Made by a program: the position numbers and the translations under genes
Notes under the pieces: model-generated
What the model was told of the DNA's origin: nothing
Seen by the model: the letters and a program-made list of their open reading frames with translations, nothing else
The model's database searches: none
Shown: positions 8,346-17,500 of the stretch, piece by piece
Position numbering within the stretch: position 1 is the stretch's first letter
How the letters are laid out: the number at the start of each line of letters is the position of its first letter
IMG/VR virus record: IMGVR_UViG_3300046096_000044
Coordinates: 1 to 37,634 of that record
Length of the DNA: 37,634 nucleotides
Source: a virus
Reading direction: 5' to 3' (one strand)

Positions 8346-8870
8346 ATGGCTCTCATCAATAAAGTCTTACCCGGCTACGTTGCAACCCTCTGGTGTCAAG
8401 ACGACCCAACCCCAACTCCTCTCACTGATGCTCAATTGAGCACATGGACTGCTCAAGTTGCCGCCATTGTTGGCGCTACCGCTGGCGGCACTGGCACTGC
8501 TGGCATTCAAGTTCCAGTTGAAGCTGTGCCTGCATTTGGCGCCGATGATGCCGTTGCCGCTTACTCTGTGGCTGGCGCTCGTACTGGCGCAAAGATCACC
8601 ACTCAAAACCAAGTGACATCTTTGGCTGTTACCGCTGCATGGAACCCTGCCGACGAAGCTCAGTTGTTGATTCGTGAAGACGGCTACAACGGCACAATCG
8701 TACGCACTTACGTTGTTGCTGTGTATGACGGCACCGACACTGTTGCTTACGCCTTCAATGGTATGGTTGGCGGTATGTCTTGGGATATGTCTCCATCTGC
8801 CGAAGGCAAGTTCAACTTCACAATCCACCCTGTTGGCGGCAACAGCTACGGTTGGTCAAACAACGCTTAA
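8346..8870 (+). CDS. major tail (tube) protein
   Basis: The 174-residue protein sits between the tail terminator and the tail chaperones, the position of the tube subunit. It is rich in small and beta-forming residues with high-expression codon choice; it ends in a region GMVGGMSWDMSPSAEGKFNFTIHPVGGNSYGWSNNA consistent with a tube-protein beta-sandwich. The ATG at 8346 follows TAAGGAAATCAAA, a good binding site; an upstream in-frame extension to 8286 overlaps the previous gene and is not preferred. A strong hairpin follows the stop, as after the first capsid gene. Confidence 0.8.
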   Translation: MALINKVLPGYVATLWCQDDPTPTPLTDAQLSTWTAQVAAIVGATAGGTGTAGIQVPVEAVPAFGADDAVAAYSVAGARTGAKITTQNQVTSLAVTAAWNPADEAQLLIREDGYNGTIVRTYVVAVYDGTDTVAYAFNGMVGGMSWDMSPSAEGKFNFTIHPVGGNSYGWSNNA

Positions 8871-8876
8871 AAATAC

Positions 8877-8906
8877 AAAGCCTCGACATTAAGTTGCCGA
8901 GGCTTT
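8877..8906 (+). terminator. hairpin after the tail tube gene
   Basis: A perfect 9-bp inverted repeat AAAGCCTCG/CGAGGCTTT (8877-8885 with 8898-8906) with a 12-base loop begins 7 bases after the tube stop. It ends in only three Ts, so termination may be partial. It also abuts the start region of the next small gene. Confidence 0.65.
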
Positions 8907-8919
8907 GGTTCCAAAATAT

Positions 8920-9213
8920 ATGACACTTAAAGACAATAACGCAAGCAATGAACTTTTAGATTTTTTTGCGGCGCAAGCCAATGAAAAAAAAGATTGGCCC
9001 GTTAAAAGCGCCGAGCTTTTAAATTTTCTTTTGTCGCAATCAAAAGAAAGAAAAGATTGGTTTAGCTTTACAAGCCAAAGAATAACGGCTGTTGTACTTG
9101 CTCACGACATTGCTCGTTTCCATGCCGATAAAATAACTCCATTGCAGGCGGTTGAATATGCCTTAGAGTTAAATGAAGCCATCTACCACAAGATCATCAA
9201 AACCACACGATAG
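8920..9213 (+). CDS. hypothetical protein between tube and chaperone genes
   Basis: The 97-residue product has no recognised family. Its N-terminal half contains two similar helical segments, LLDFFAAQANEKKDW and LLNFLLSQSKERKDW, an internal duplication of about 24 residues. The C-terminal half is helical (AVEYALELNEAIYHKI). The ATG at 8920 is chosen over a TTG at 8905 that lies inside the hairpin; its ribosome binding site is weak. The location between tube protein and chaperone genes suggests an accessory tail-assembly role, which is inference. Confidence 0.6.
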   Translation: MTLKDNNASNELLDFFAAQANEKKDWPVKSAELLNFLLSQSKERKDWFSFTSQRITAVVLAHDIARFHADKITPLQAVEYALELNEAIYHKIIKTTR

Positions 9214-9221
9214 GACTCAAA

Positions 9222-9692
9222 ATGAGCAAACTCGCCTCTGCCTTTGGCAAGAAGTATGAAAGCGCGGTCGCGCAAATCCGAACAAAGACTTTTAGCATTG
9301 GGGGTCACGAATTTAAAGTTCGCATCCCCTTGACTGCTGAAATGAACGCCTTGCAAGAGCGCATTGCAAAGGTTGATGAAAGCAAGCTTCAAGCCAAGTT
9401 TGAAGAAATGACTAAAGAGCTTCGTAATTCGCCCCCTGTTGGCGTTGAAGTCACTGAAAACGATGTCATTATTGAAGGCAAATCCACCCGTGAATTAGCG
9501 AATGCTGTTCTAATGATGGAGAGCCGAGTGGTTGAGTACATCCGATTGTTGATTCCTGTGAACGGCACGTTGGACGACATCACCTATGCCGAGATTGAGG
9601 AAGAATGGCCTCTGTCGGTGCAAATGGAGATTGTTGAGCGCGTGAACGAGGCAATCCAGCCGGGTTACAAGGACACTCGAAAAAACTCCTAA
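9222..9692 (+). CDS. tail assembly chaperone, short form (lambda gpG-like)
   Basis: This 156-residue acidic, helical protein precedes the tape measure gene and ends just past a perfect -1 slippery heptamer, the hallmark of the lambda gpG/gpGT chaperone pair. Such chaperones bind the tape measure protein and recruit tube subunits. N-terminal strands (FSIGGHEFKVRIPLTAEMNAL) and a central helical region (RIAKVDESKLQAKFEEMTKELR) are visible. It ends TRKNS directly at the slip site. Confidence 0.82.
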   Translation: MSKLASAFGKKYESAVAQIRTKTFSIGGHEFKVRIPLTAEMNALQERIAKVDESKLQAKFEEMTKELRNSPPVGVEVTENDVIIEGKSTRELANAVLMMESRVVEYIRLLIPVNGTLDDITYAEIEEEWPLSVQMEIVERVNEAIQPGYKDTRKNS

Positions 9693-10051
9693 GGGATAAC
9701 CGTCAGCAAGCCCGAGCATACGTTTGGGCGCATGGTGGTTGTCCCGACAACATACCAGCCAATGAAATGCAGAACATTGAGATTATGTTCAGTGACGGAA
9801 TCATAGGGAACAAGGCCACGTTGTTGGCCTTGAGTATGCTTACCACTGGCAATCTCAATTCAAAGCTCAAGCCGAATTCGCCTCCTTTCACAATGAATCA
9901 TGTGCTTCCATCGACACATGAGTACATCATCCCTCCTTTGAGCGATGAGGAGCAAAGAGAGCAAGCAAATCAGAAGCTAATGGCATTCATGGCCTCATCC
10001 CCCAAAGCTCCTGAGAGCTTGAGAAAGGCATTCAATGGTGCAGATATTTAA
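9222..10051 (+). CDS. tail assembly chaperone, frameshifted long form (gpGT-like)
   Basis: Ribosomes shifting -1 at 9680-9686 would read 155 codons of the short form, then 121 codons of the T domain from 9686 to the stop at 10049-10051, giving about 276 residues. The T part begins LLRDNRQQARAYVWAHGGCPDN and continues through EMQNIEIMFSDG to the end FNGADI. An internal ATG at 9767 is in this frame but has no good binding site, so the downstream part is best understood as the fusion tail. In lambda the long form is made at a few percent and binds the tape measure protein. Confidence 0.82.
9680..9686 (+). promoter_or_regulatory. programmed -1 ribosomal frameshift site (A AAA AAC)
   Basis: The zero-frame codons CGA AAA AAC TCC TAA contain the canonical slippery heptamer A AAA AAC at 9680-9686, four to six bases before the zero-frame stop (9690-9692). 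Slipping back one base opens a frame running without stop to 10051. A possible stem (9710-9715 with 9724-9729) lies downstream, but at 23 bases it is farther than is typical for a stimulator. Confidence 0.85.
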
Positions 10052-10502
10052 GGCGGAAGGCTTTGAGAAGCTTGAGCAACAGCTTATTGAGCTTGCTCAA
10101 GGCTTTCGTGGTGACTTGGTAATGCGCAACACCGTCACTAAAGCCGTAGATGCAGCCATGCAACCCGTATTGGCAAGCGTTATCTCCAGAGCGCCGTACG
10201 ACGAGGATAACAAAGGGCCAATCCACCTTAGGGACACCGCAAGAGTTCACGCAAGAATTCCTACGGCGGCAGATAGGAAGTCTGAGTTTGTGTCTCAGAC
10301 TGACGCTGTGATTGGCGTTGTGTCGGTAAAAAAGAGCGCGGTTTCACTGTCTCAAGAGTTTGGCAACGCCAGAACAGCGGCTCAGCCTTATCTTCGAGTT
10401 TCGTTAGAAAGTAATCGCGAGAATATTGTCAACATACTAAAATCAGAGCTGGCTGTGAGCATCCCTGCTTACGCGAAGAAACTAGCCAAACGGAAGATTT
10501 AA
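10035..10502 (+). CDS. HK97 gp10-like tail-completion protein
   Basis: This 155-residue protein resembles the HK97 gp10 family. It has an N-terminal helix GFEKLEQQLIELAQGF, a central SRAPYDEDNKGPIHLRDTARVHAR (the 'RAP...tG.Lr.s' region of the family), a beta segment and AQPYLRVSLESNRENIVNILKSEL at the C-terminus. Such proteins normally sit between head closure and tail terminator genes. Here the gene overlaps the end of the T-domain frame by 17 bases and precedes the tape measure gene, an unusual order. Confidence 0.7.
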   Translation: MVQIFKAEGFEKLEQQLIELAQGFRGDLVMRNTVTKAVDAAMQPVLASVISRAPYDEDNKGPIHLRDTARVHARIPTAADRKSEFVSQTDAVIGVVSVKKSAVSLSQEFGNARTAAQPYLRVSLESNRENIVNILKSELAVSIPAYAKKLAKRKI

Positions 10503-10503
10503 C

Positions 10504-12879
10504 ATGGCCGCATCACAAAACATTGCTCGACTTGGTATTGTCCTTGGCTTGGACTCTGGCGAACTTGTCACCAAGATTGAGGAGGCGCAAAAGAAGTTTG
10601 GCAAATTTAAGGCTCAGATCAAGCGCGATAGTGAAGATGCGGCCAAAGAAATCGTGCGCCTTGAAAATGCAACTCGTAACTATGGAAAGACGCTAACCGA
10701 AGTTGAAAAGATTGAGGAGCAGATTCGCCTTGGGAAATACAAGCACCAGCCTGACATCATCATCAATAGTTTGAAGGCTCAGGCCGCAGCGTACGACAAG
10801 GTTGCCGCATCCGCCAAGGCCGCAGAGCAGGCCAAGATGGGAAAGATGGGCGGCATGACCGCTCAACAGCAAGCCGCTCTTGGCTATCAAACAACCGACA
10901 TTGTTACCAGCTTGGCTGGCGGTCAAAACCCAATGATGGTTCTGCTGCAACAGGGCGGTCAATTGCGCGATCAATTTGGCGGATTTAAGCCATTGTTTCA
11001 AGGTATTGCCGCTGCAATTAGCCCAATGATGGTTGGCATGACGGCTGCTGCCGCATCTGTTGCGCTGTTTACGACTGCGCTATATCAAGGCCGCAGCGAA
11101 AGCGAAAAGTTCCACAACACCATGATTCTCACTGGTCGTTTTGCTGGAATTACCGAAGGCCAATTTAACTCTTTGTCATTGGCAATTAAGCGCGACTTTG
11201 GTGGAACGATTGGCATGGCAAGAGAGGTCATGGACACTCTTGTTGCTTCTGGTCAATTTACTGGCAAAACGCTTTACTCTGTTGGCGCGGCGATTACAAA
11301 GATTGCAAGTCTGTCTGGGGAGTCTGCTGATGACGTTGCAAAGAACCTAATTCCAGCATTGGACGGCTCTGCCTCATCTGCGGCCAACCTGAACAAGCAA
11401 TATCACTTTCTAACTTTTGCTCAATACAAGCAAATTGAGACATTGAACGAGCAAGGCAAAACTCAAGAAGCTATTAAGCTGACTGCTGACGCTTTGACTG
11501 AGAGTTTAGAAAAGCAAGAAAAGCGAGTTGGTTATCTTGGTCGCATGTGGAGTTTCCTAAAAGAGCAAGTAAGTGGACTTTGGGAATGGATGAAAAGCAT
11601 TGGCCGTGACGAAACGCCAATGGAGAAAATGCTCAAGTCTGCCGAGAAATATGCAGAGCTTGCCAAGAATCCAAGATGGGCCAACACAGAGGTTGCAAAA
11701 AAGGCGCTGGCTGAGTACGAGCAATATGCCAAACAAGTTGGCGCGGAAGCCAAAAAGGTAGAAGACGAGTCCATCATTAAAGCGAAAGAAGCAGAGCGAA
11801 TCAAGCTTGAAGAACGTATTGGCGGAAATAAGAAATACCGCGACATTCAAAAGCAGATTGATGATGCTGCCGCAGAAGCTCGTTACCAGCGCGAAGCTTA
11901 CGGTCTTGAAAAGGTAGACCAACTTAAAAAGCAAGCTGCTTTTGATATTGCCAAGGCGCTTAACGAACAAGAGCGTCTAATTGCAGACGAGGGCGGCGCG
12001 ACTAAGATTCAGCGCATGAAATTGTTTTCTGAGAAGGAGAAAGCAATTCTTGAGAAACTTGAGCGAGACAAAGAGGACATTTACAAAGAGTCGCGCAAAA
12101 AGTTTGAAGAACTAGCCAAGACTGAGCAAGATTCGATTGAGAAAGAGCGAGAGCGTCTGCAAGTCTACAAAGAGAACATTCTTGCAAGTCAGCAAGATTT
12201 GGACATTGCCTTATCTCGCTTGAAGACTCAACAGGACTTGGTTGCGCTCAATAGGCAAGAGAACATGAAGGACGAAGACCGAGCGGCTGCGGCTTCTCGT
12301 ATCGAGTACCTTGACAAACAACGCGAAGCAGTCATCATGCAGCGCGAGGAGTTAAAGCGCCTGCAAGACATGAACCAATCTGTGTTTAACAACATGGGTA
12401 GCGCCATCGACAACTTTGTTCGCACTGGTAAGCTGTCATTCAAAGACCTGACTCGCAGCATCATTCAAGACCTCATCTCAATTGCGATGAAGGCTCAAAT
12501 GATGTCCATGTTTAAAGGGTTTGATTTCTTTAAGCTCCCTTCTGGCGGCGGTCAATTTGAAAGCGACATAAACACAAGTGGATTTAACCTTGCTGGAGCA
12601 AGAGCAAGCGGAGGCCCTGTTTCTGGGGGTTCTACTTATCTTGTTGGAGAGCAAGGCCCCGAGCTGTTTGTGCCTCAAGGCGCTGGCACCATTTTGCCAA
12701 ACAAGATGACAAATGCAGCCATGTCAAACAATCAACCTCAAGTTGTCTACAACGGCCCATACATTGCTAGCATGAGCGCCATTGATACGCAGTCTGCCAC
12801 GCAATTCTTGGCAAAGAACAAACAGACAATTTGGGCTGTGAATCAATCTGCCCAACGGTCTTTACCAGTGAGCAAGTAA
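10504..12879 (+). CDS. tail tape measure protein
   Basis: At 791 residues this is one of the largest gene products here and sets tail length; at about 0.15 nm per helical residue it predicts a tail near 120 nm. The N-terminus (MAASQNIARLGIVLGLDSGELVTKIEEAQKKF in type) leads into long coiled-coil stretches. A hydrophobic segment at about 170-195 and a lambda gpH-type C-terminal region around SFKDLTRSIIQDLISIAMKAQ are visible. The end carries GGPVSGGSTYLVGEQGPELFVP, a common tape-measure motif. It starts two bases after the upstream stop. Confidence 0.92.
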   Translation: MAASQNIARLGIVLGLDSGELVTKIEEAQKKFGKFKAQIKRDSEDAAKEIVRLENATRNYGKTLTEVEKIEEQIRLGKYKHQPDIIINSLKAQAAAYDKVAASAKAAEQAKMGKMGGMTAQQQAALGYQTTDIVTSLAGGQNPMMVLLQQGGQLRDQFGGFKPLFQGIAAAISPMMVGMTAAAASVALFTTALYQGRSESEKFHNTMILTGRFAGITEGQFNSLSLAIKRDFGGTIGMAREVMDTLVASGQFTGKTLYSVGAAITKIASLSGESADDVAKNLIPALDGSASSAANLNKQYHFLTFAQYKQIETLNEQGKTQEAIKLTADALTESLEKQEKRVGYLGRMWSFLKEQVSGLWEWMKSIGRDETPMEKMLKSAEKYAELAKNPRWANTEVAKKALAEYEQYAKQVGAEAKKVEDESIIKAKEAERIKLEERIGGNKKYRDIQKQIDDAAAEARYQREAYGLEKVDQLKKQAAFDIAKALNEQERLIADEGGATKIQRMKLFSEKEKAILEKLERDKEDIYKESRKKFEELAKTEQDSIEKERERLQVYKENILASQQDLDIALSRLKTQQDLVALNRQENMKDEDRAAAASRIEYLDKQREAVIMQREELKRLQDMNQSVFNNMGSAIDNFVRTGKLSFKDLTRSIIQDLISIAMKAQMMSMFKGFDFFKLPSGGGQFESDINTSGFNLAGARASGGPVSGGSTYLVGEQGPELFVPQGAGTILPNKMTNAAMSNNQPQVVYNGPYIASMSAIDTQSATQFLAKNKQTIWAVNQSAQRSLPVSK

Positions 12880-12880
12880 C

Positions 12881-13561
12881 ATGAGTCTGCAAGCCATTCT
12901 TTCAATCAGCGAATCGGTTGGCATCAATGACCAACGGTTTGTCGGTCAAACAGTCAGTCGCAACCAAAAGATCACAACCTCTGAGATTTTGACTGTCGTG
13001 CCTTTTGCTTTTGAACTCAAGCCAATGAACTACCTTCTGTATTCGCAGAATCGTGGCGTGTTGAACAGCTTGCGAATTCCTGACAAGGCTCTGACTCAAT
13101 ACATCAACTTTGGCTCAACTGGTTGGGTGAACTACATCCAATATCAGGGTGACATGACTTCGGCGCAAATTGTTGCTTGCCAATGGCAGACATCAAGCGC
13201 AAACAAGACTTTGGTTCTTGGCTCGTTGCCATCCATTGCGGCCACAAAGTATTTGTTTCGAGTTGGCGACTTTGTTCAGGTTGGCTTGTACTCTTACATC
13301 GTCACCGCTGACGTTTTGCGTGGCCCAAATCCAACCGTGAACGTTCCTGTTCATCGTAGCTTGCTCACCGCGCTTACATCGACCGTTCCTTGCGTTGCTG
13401 GAGAGTTTGGCTCAACTGTTTCGATGGGTGGCAACACTTACACAGGCGTAACTTTCCCTGTTGTGCTTCGCGACTACCCAACGTACACTTTGATGCCAAT
13501 CACAAACGACTCGTTCATCAATTGGAGCGGGTCGTTCAAAGCATTTGAAAGTATCCTATGA
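12881..13561 (+). CDS. putative distal tail / tail tip protein
   Basis: The 226-residue protein follows the tape measure directly, the slot of lambda gpM or distal-tail-type proteins that start the tip complex. It is beta-rich (SLRIPDKALTQYINFGSTGWVNYIQYQGDM) with a conserved-looking end VVLRDYPTYTLMPITNDSFINWSGSFKAFESIL, compatible with a ring-forming tip protein. I do not recognise an exact family. It overlaps the next gene by four bases (ATGA), so translation is probably coupled. Confidence 0.6.
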   Translation: MSLQAILSISESVGINDQRFVGQTVSRNQKITTSEILTVVPFAFELKPMNYLLYSQNRGVLNSLRIPDKALTQYINFGSTGWVNYIQYQGDMTSAQIVACQWQTSSANKTLVLGSLPSIAATKYLFRVGDFVQVGLYSYIVTADVLRGPNPTVNVPVHRSLLTALTSTVPCVAGEFGSTVSMGGNTYTGVTFPVVLRDYPTYTLMPITNDSFINWSGSFKAFESIL

Positions 13562-14151
13562 ACGTAATTGCTCCTGTTGATGGAACAAACAATATCAGGA
13601 TTGCTGACTTTGTTCGAGTGAACACAGGCACAGAGACGTATCGCTTCACCACGGCTCCATCAAACACTTTAGTGCCTTCTGTTGATTCAACCGCTTTCAG
13701 TGCTGTTGGTTCTTTAATGAAGGTTGGAGATGTTCAGCGAGACATCAAGAGCACAGCCAACGAGACAACTGTGACTTTGATTGGTATTGATACTGCTTTG
13801 CTTGGTTGGGTGTTGAGTCAGAACGTCAAAGGTGCTCAGATTCAAATGTGGCATGGCTTCTACAACGACAACAATCAGCTCATCACAAGCGGCGGCTCAG
13901 GTGGCTTGTATCAGTTTTTCAATGGCATCATCACATCGTTTGCCATATCTGAGACATGGATGGAAGAATCAAGGTCTTATGTTGGAACGATCACAATTGC
14001 CGCATCTTCAATTCAATTGATTTTGCAAAACCGCATTGCTGGTCGATACACAAATAACAACTCATGGCAATTCTTCAACAGCAATGACACATCAATGAAT
14101 CGCGTGAACTTCATTCAGAACATCAACTATCAGTTTGGCAAAAATATATGA
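13558..14151 (+). CDS. putative tail tip / baseplate hub protein (lambda gpL position)
   Basis: The 197-residue product lies between the distal tail protein and the large tip protein. It is beta-rich and contains VLSQNVKGAQIQMWHGFYNDNNQLI and GGLYQFFNGIITSFAISETWMEESRSYVGTITIAASS, the pattern of phage tip-attachment proteins that describe 'wheel' domains. No cysteine cluster like that of lambda gpL is seen. Its stop overlaps the acetyltransferase start (ATGA), so they form a coupled pair. Function is inferred from position and pattern. Confidence 0.55.
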   Translation: MNVIAPVDGTNNIRIADFVRVNTGTETYRFTTAPSNTLVPSVDSTAFSAVGSLMKVGDVQRDIKSTANETTVTLIGIDTALLGWVLSQNVKGAQIQMWHGFYNDNNQLITSGGSGGLYQFFNGIITSFAISETWMEESRSYVGTITIAASSIQLILQNRIAGRYTNNNSWQFFNSNDTSMNRVNFIQNINYQFGKNI

Positions 14152-14594
14152 TAGTTCGTCACGCTACTCCGTTTGACATCCCCGCGCTGATTGATTTGTT
14201 GCGTGAGTATCGTTCTCACACTCCGCTCAAATTTCTAAGTGAAGTGGATGATGAGCAGTACATAACAACCATGCTAACTGAGATAATCAGTGGCAAAGGC
14301 GTTGCTTTGGTTGCTGAAAACGGAGAAGTGTTTGGAATGCTGTTAGCAAGCATTCACCCAAGCCAATGGTCGCCAAAGCATTTGTTGATGACTGAGTTGG
14401 CGTATTGGGTTGAGCCTGAGTATCGAGGCGGCACAGCGGGCTATCGTCTGTTGGCTATGTATGTTGCAGAAGCAAAGCAGCTCAAAGAGTCTGGACGTAT
14501 TTGCAACTTCTTTATCAGTAAGATGGTAAACAGCCCTGACTTGTCTTACGGCAAGTTGGGATTTGAAAAACTAGAAGAATTTTGGGTGATGTAA
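14148..14594 (+). CDS. GNAT-family N-acetyltransferase in the tail module
   Basis: The 148-residue protein has a GNAT fold pattern: an N-terminal strand-helix (IVRHATPFDIPALIDLLREYR), VALVAENGEVFGMLLAS, a beta-4 strand ELAYWVEPEYRGG and the acetyl-CoA pyrophosphate-binding loop R93-GGTAGYRL, then a C-terminal FFISKM..GKLGFEKLEEFWVM. It would transfer an acetyl group from acetyl-CoA to an unknown amine. Overlaps at both ends (ATGA upstream, TAATG downstream) place it firmly within the tail operon, between tip genes, where lambda carries assembly proteins K and I. Modification of a tail or cell-envelope component is a hypothesis. Confidence 0.82.
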   Translation: MIVRHATPFDIPALIDLLREYRSHTPLKFLSEVDDEQYITTMLTEIISGKGVALVAENGEVFGMLLASIHPSQWSPKHLLMTELAYWVEPEYRGGTAGYRLLAMYVAEAKQLKESGRICNFFISKMVNSPDLSYGKLGFEKLEEFWVM

Positions 14595-17500
14595 TGCCGG
14601 GTTCAGTAGTCGCCACATACCTATTTACAGCCGCCGCATCTGGTACTTGGTACTACATTGCCACGGCTTTTGCGGTCAACATGATCGCTTCGTCAATCAT
14701 TAGCAAGTCTCTTGGCTCTCAGGGGCCAAGCACAAATGACGCAACGCAGAACCCCGGCAGTCGCGCTCAAGTCCCTCCTGCTGGAGACAATAAAGTTCCA
14801 GTTGTGTATGGTTCCGCTTATGTTGGCGGCATCATTACAGACCTAAGCATCACATCTGACAATCAAAAGATGTTCTATGTAATGACGTTGGCCGAAGTGA
14901 CCAACACAGAGACGGGCGGCTCACCTGATACATACACCTTTGGCGATGTGTATTGGGGCGGAAAGAAGTGTATTTTTGACGGCACAGACGCCTACAAAGT
15001 GGTTGGCTTGTTGGATGAATCGACAGGCGTAACAGACACGGCGGTTTCGGGGAAGATGAATATTTATCTTTATCGCAACGGCTCATCTTCTGGCGCAAAC
15101 ACATCTCTAAGCGCGATTCAAGTGATGCAGGCTTCTGGCCTTGTTTATCAATGGGACGGCACAAAGTTGATGACCAATTGCGCTTTTGCAATTATTGAGT
15201 TGACATACAACTCGCAAGCAAACATTACTGGCATTCAACAAACTAAATTTCAACTGACTAACAGCCGTTACAAGCCGGGTGATTGTTTCAGCGACTATTG
15301 GCAATCGACTCGATACGGCGCTGGCTTGCCTCTGTCTCAGATCAACACAACATCCCTGACAGAGTTAAACGCGTACGGAAGCGGCGCATTCACATACACC
15401 CCGTCTACTGGTGGCACAGCTACGCAAGATCGTTTCCGATTTGATGGGACGTTGGACACAAACAATACCATCATGGTAAATATGCAATCAATGGCCTCAT
15501 GCTGTGATTGCTTAATTAAGTACAACGAGATCACGGGCCAATGGGGAGTCATTGTTCAAAAGCCAACCTATACGGTTGCGATGGACATCAATGATTCAAA
15601 CATGGTGTCGGCGATTCAAGTGACGCCAATCGACTTGGCGTCTAGCTACAACATTGCCGAAGTTAAGTTCCCAGACAGTTCCGCCCAAGACGCCTTCAAC
15701 AGTTCTACTTTTGACTTGGCGGAGATTGCCCCTTCATTGCTATACCCAAATGAGCCAATCAACAAGCAAACAATCAGTTTGCCTTTGGTCAACAACAGCG
15801 TTCGCGCACAATATCTTGCCAATCGTTTCTTAGAATCTGCGCGTGAAGATTTGCAAATCAAGGCAGACATTAACTTTTCTGGCATTCAGCTAGAGGCTGG
15901 TGACATAGTGACGGTCACAAGCGCAAATTACGGATGGGCAGCAAAGCCATTTCGTATTTCGCAAGTGGTCGAAAAGTTTAGTGATGACGGTCAAATCACC
16001 GCATCCTTGTCGCTAATGGAGTTCAATGCCCAAGTCTATGACGACAAGGACATCACGCAGTTCACTCCAGCACCAAACACAGGCATTGGTTCACCTTTGG
16101 GTTTTGGAGTTCTCTACGCGCCAAGCGTCACCAACGTACAGACCTCATCACCCGTCCCCTCGTTTGATGTAGCGGTCACAGCGGCGAGCAACGGCATCGT
16201 CCAATACGCAGAGGTGTACTACTCTGCTTACGCTTCTCCTACGCTGTCTCAGAGGTTCTTTGCTGGCACAACTGCGGTGAACCCCGGCGGCAATCCGTAC
16301 AGCCCTGCGACATCAATGGGTGTTGTGACACTAGCCAACATCCCTCAAGGTGATTGGTACTTTGCTGTCAAGTATGTGAACTCGCTTGGCTCAAGCAATT
16401 TTTCTGCTTCGTCTGCCGTATTTCAATGGCGACCTTTGACGTTCCAATTTAGCAAACGATGGTTGGCCGTTGCCTACGCAGACAACGCCACTGGCACAAG
16501 CGGTTTTAGCTTTAGCCCACGAAGCAAAGCGTACTTTGGCATTTACAACAACGACACAGCCAACGGCGGCACAGACCCAACGCTTTACACGTGGTATTCG
16601 GTGGCCGCGTTTGGAACTGCCAACTACCTTTTGTACGCTAACAGACAGAACCGCAAGTTCAGTTTTGACGTTGGTAATGCTGGCTACCTAAACTTAGGCG
16701 GCGCGTTTGTTCCAACTCAAACGTCGGTCTACGACTCAACCCAATGGTCTGCGTTGATTGACCCTGTAAGCGGCATTCAAAGTTTCATCGACTTGGATGT
16801 TCGTACTGGTCAACTCACAATCGCTGGAGCCACTGGTAACAACGTGAACGATGGCTTTTTGGCCGTGACCAACAATACCGATGGTTCTATGAAGGTCAAC
16901 TTGCATGACTTCTTGAACTTTGGTGCCGGTGTTTACTCCAAGTCGTTCACCGCTGCAACCTTAACTGTTGACGTTTACGGTCGCGTGGTCGGCTTCTCAG
17001 AGGCGGATAACTTCTACTACACAGAGCAGGTGTTTAGCGCCACGGCTGGTCAAACAAGTTTTAGCTTCAACCACACGGTTGGTTGGGTTCTCGTATTCCG
17101 CAACGGTGAATTGCTTGACCCAACGGAATACAGCGAAACCAGCACAACCGTAGTGATGAACACTGCCTGCGCTTTGGGCGAAACAGTTGTCATAATCTAT
17201 ATGCGCGGCAACAGCACCAGCGCGTATTACGAACCACTAAACATCGCGATTGCATCAAGCGGCTCAAACACTGTTACTTACTCTGGTTCGCCTTGGAACA
17301 AAGTGATTGTTGGCGATCAAGTCGCGTTTGCCAACACAGGCTCACCAACCTTGTATACGGTTTCTGCGGTCAACCAATCCACCAAAGTCATCACGTTCAC
17401 CACGACAATCTCTGGCGCGACCGTTGGGCTTGATTTGTACCGTTACCGCGCGGCTGGTTCTAACTATGCGCCATTTACCCGCTACGACCAAGATGTGACT

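Noticed and set aside
9767-10051. Separate gene of 94 residues after the chaperone
   Set aside because: It is the -1 frame continuation after the slippery heptamer and has no convincing ribosome binding site of its own.
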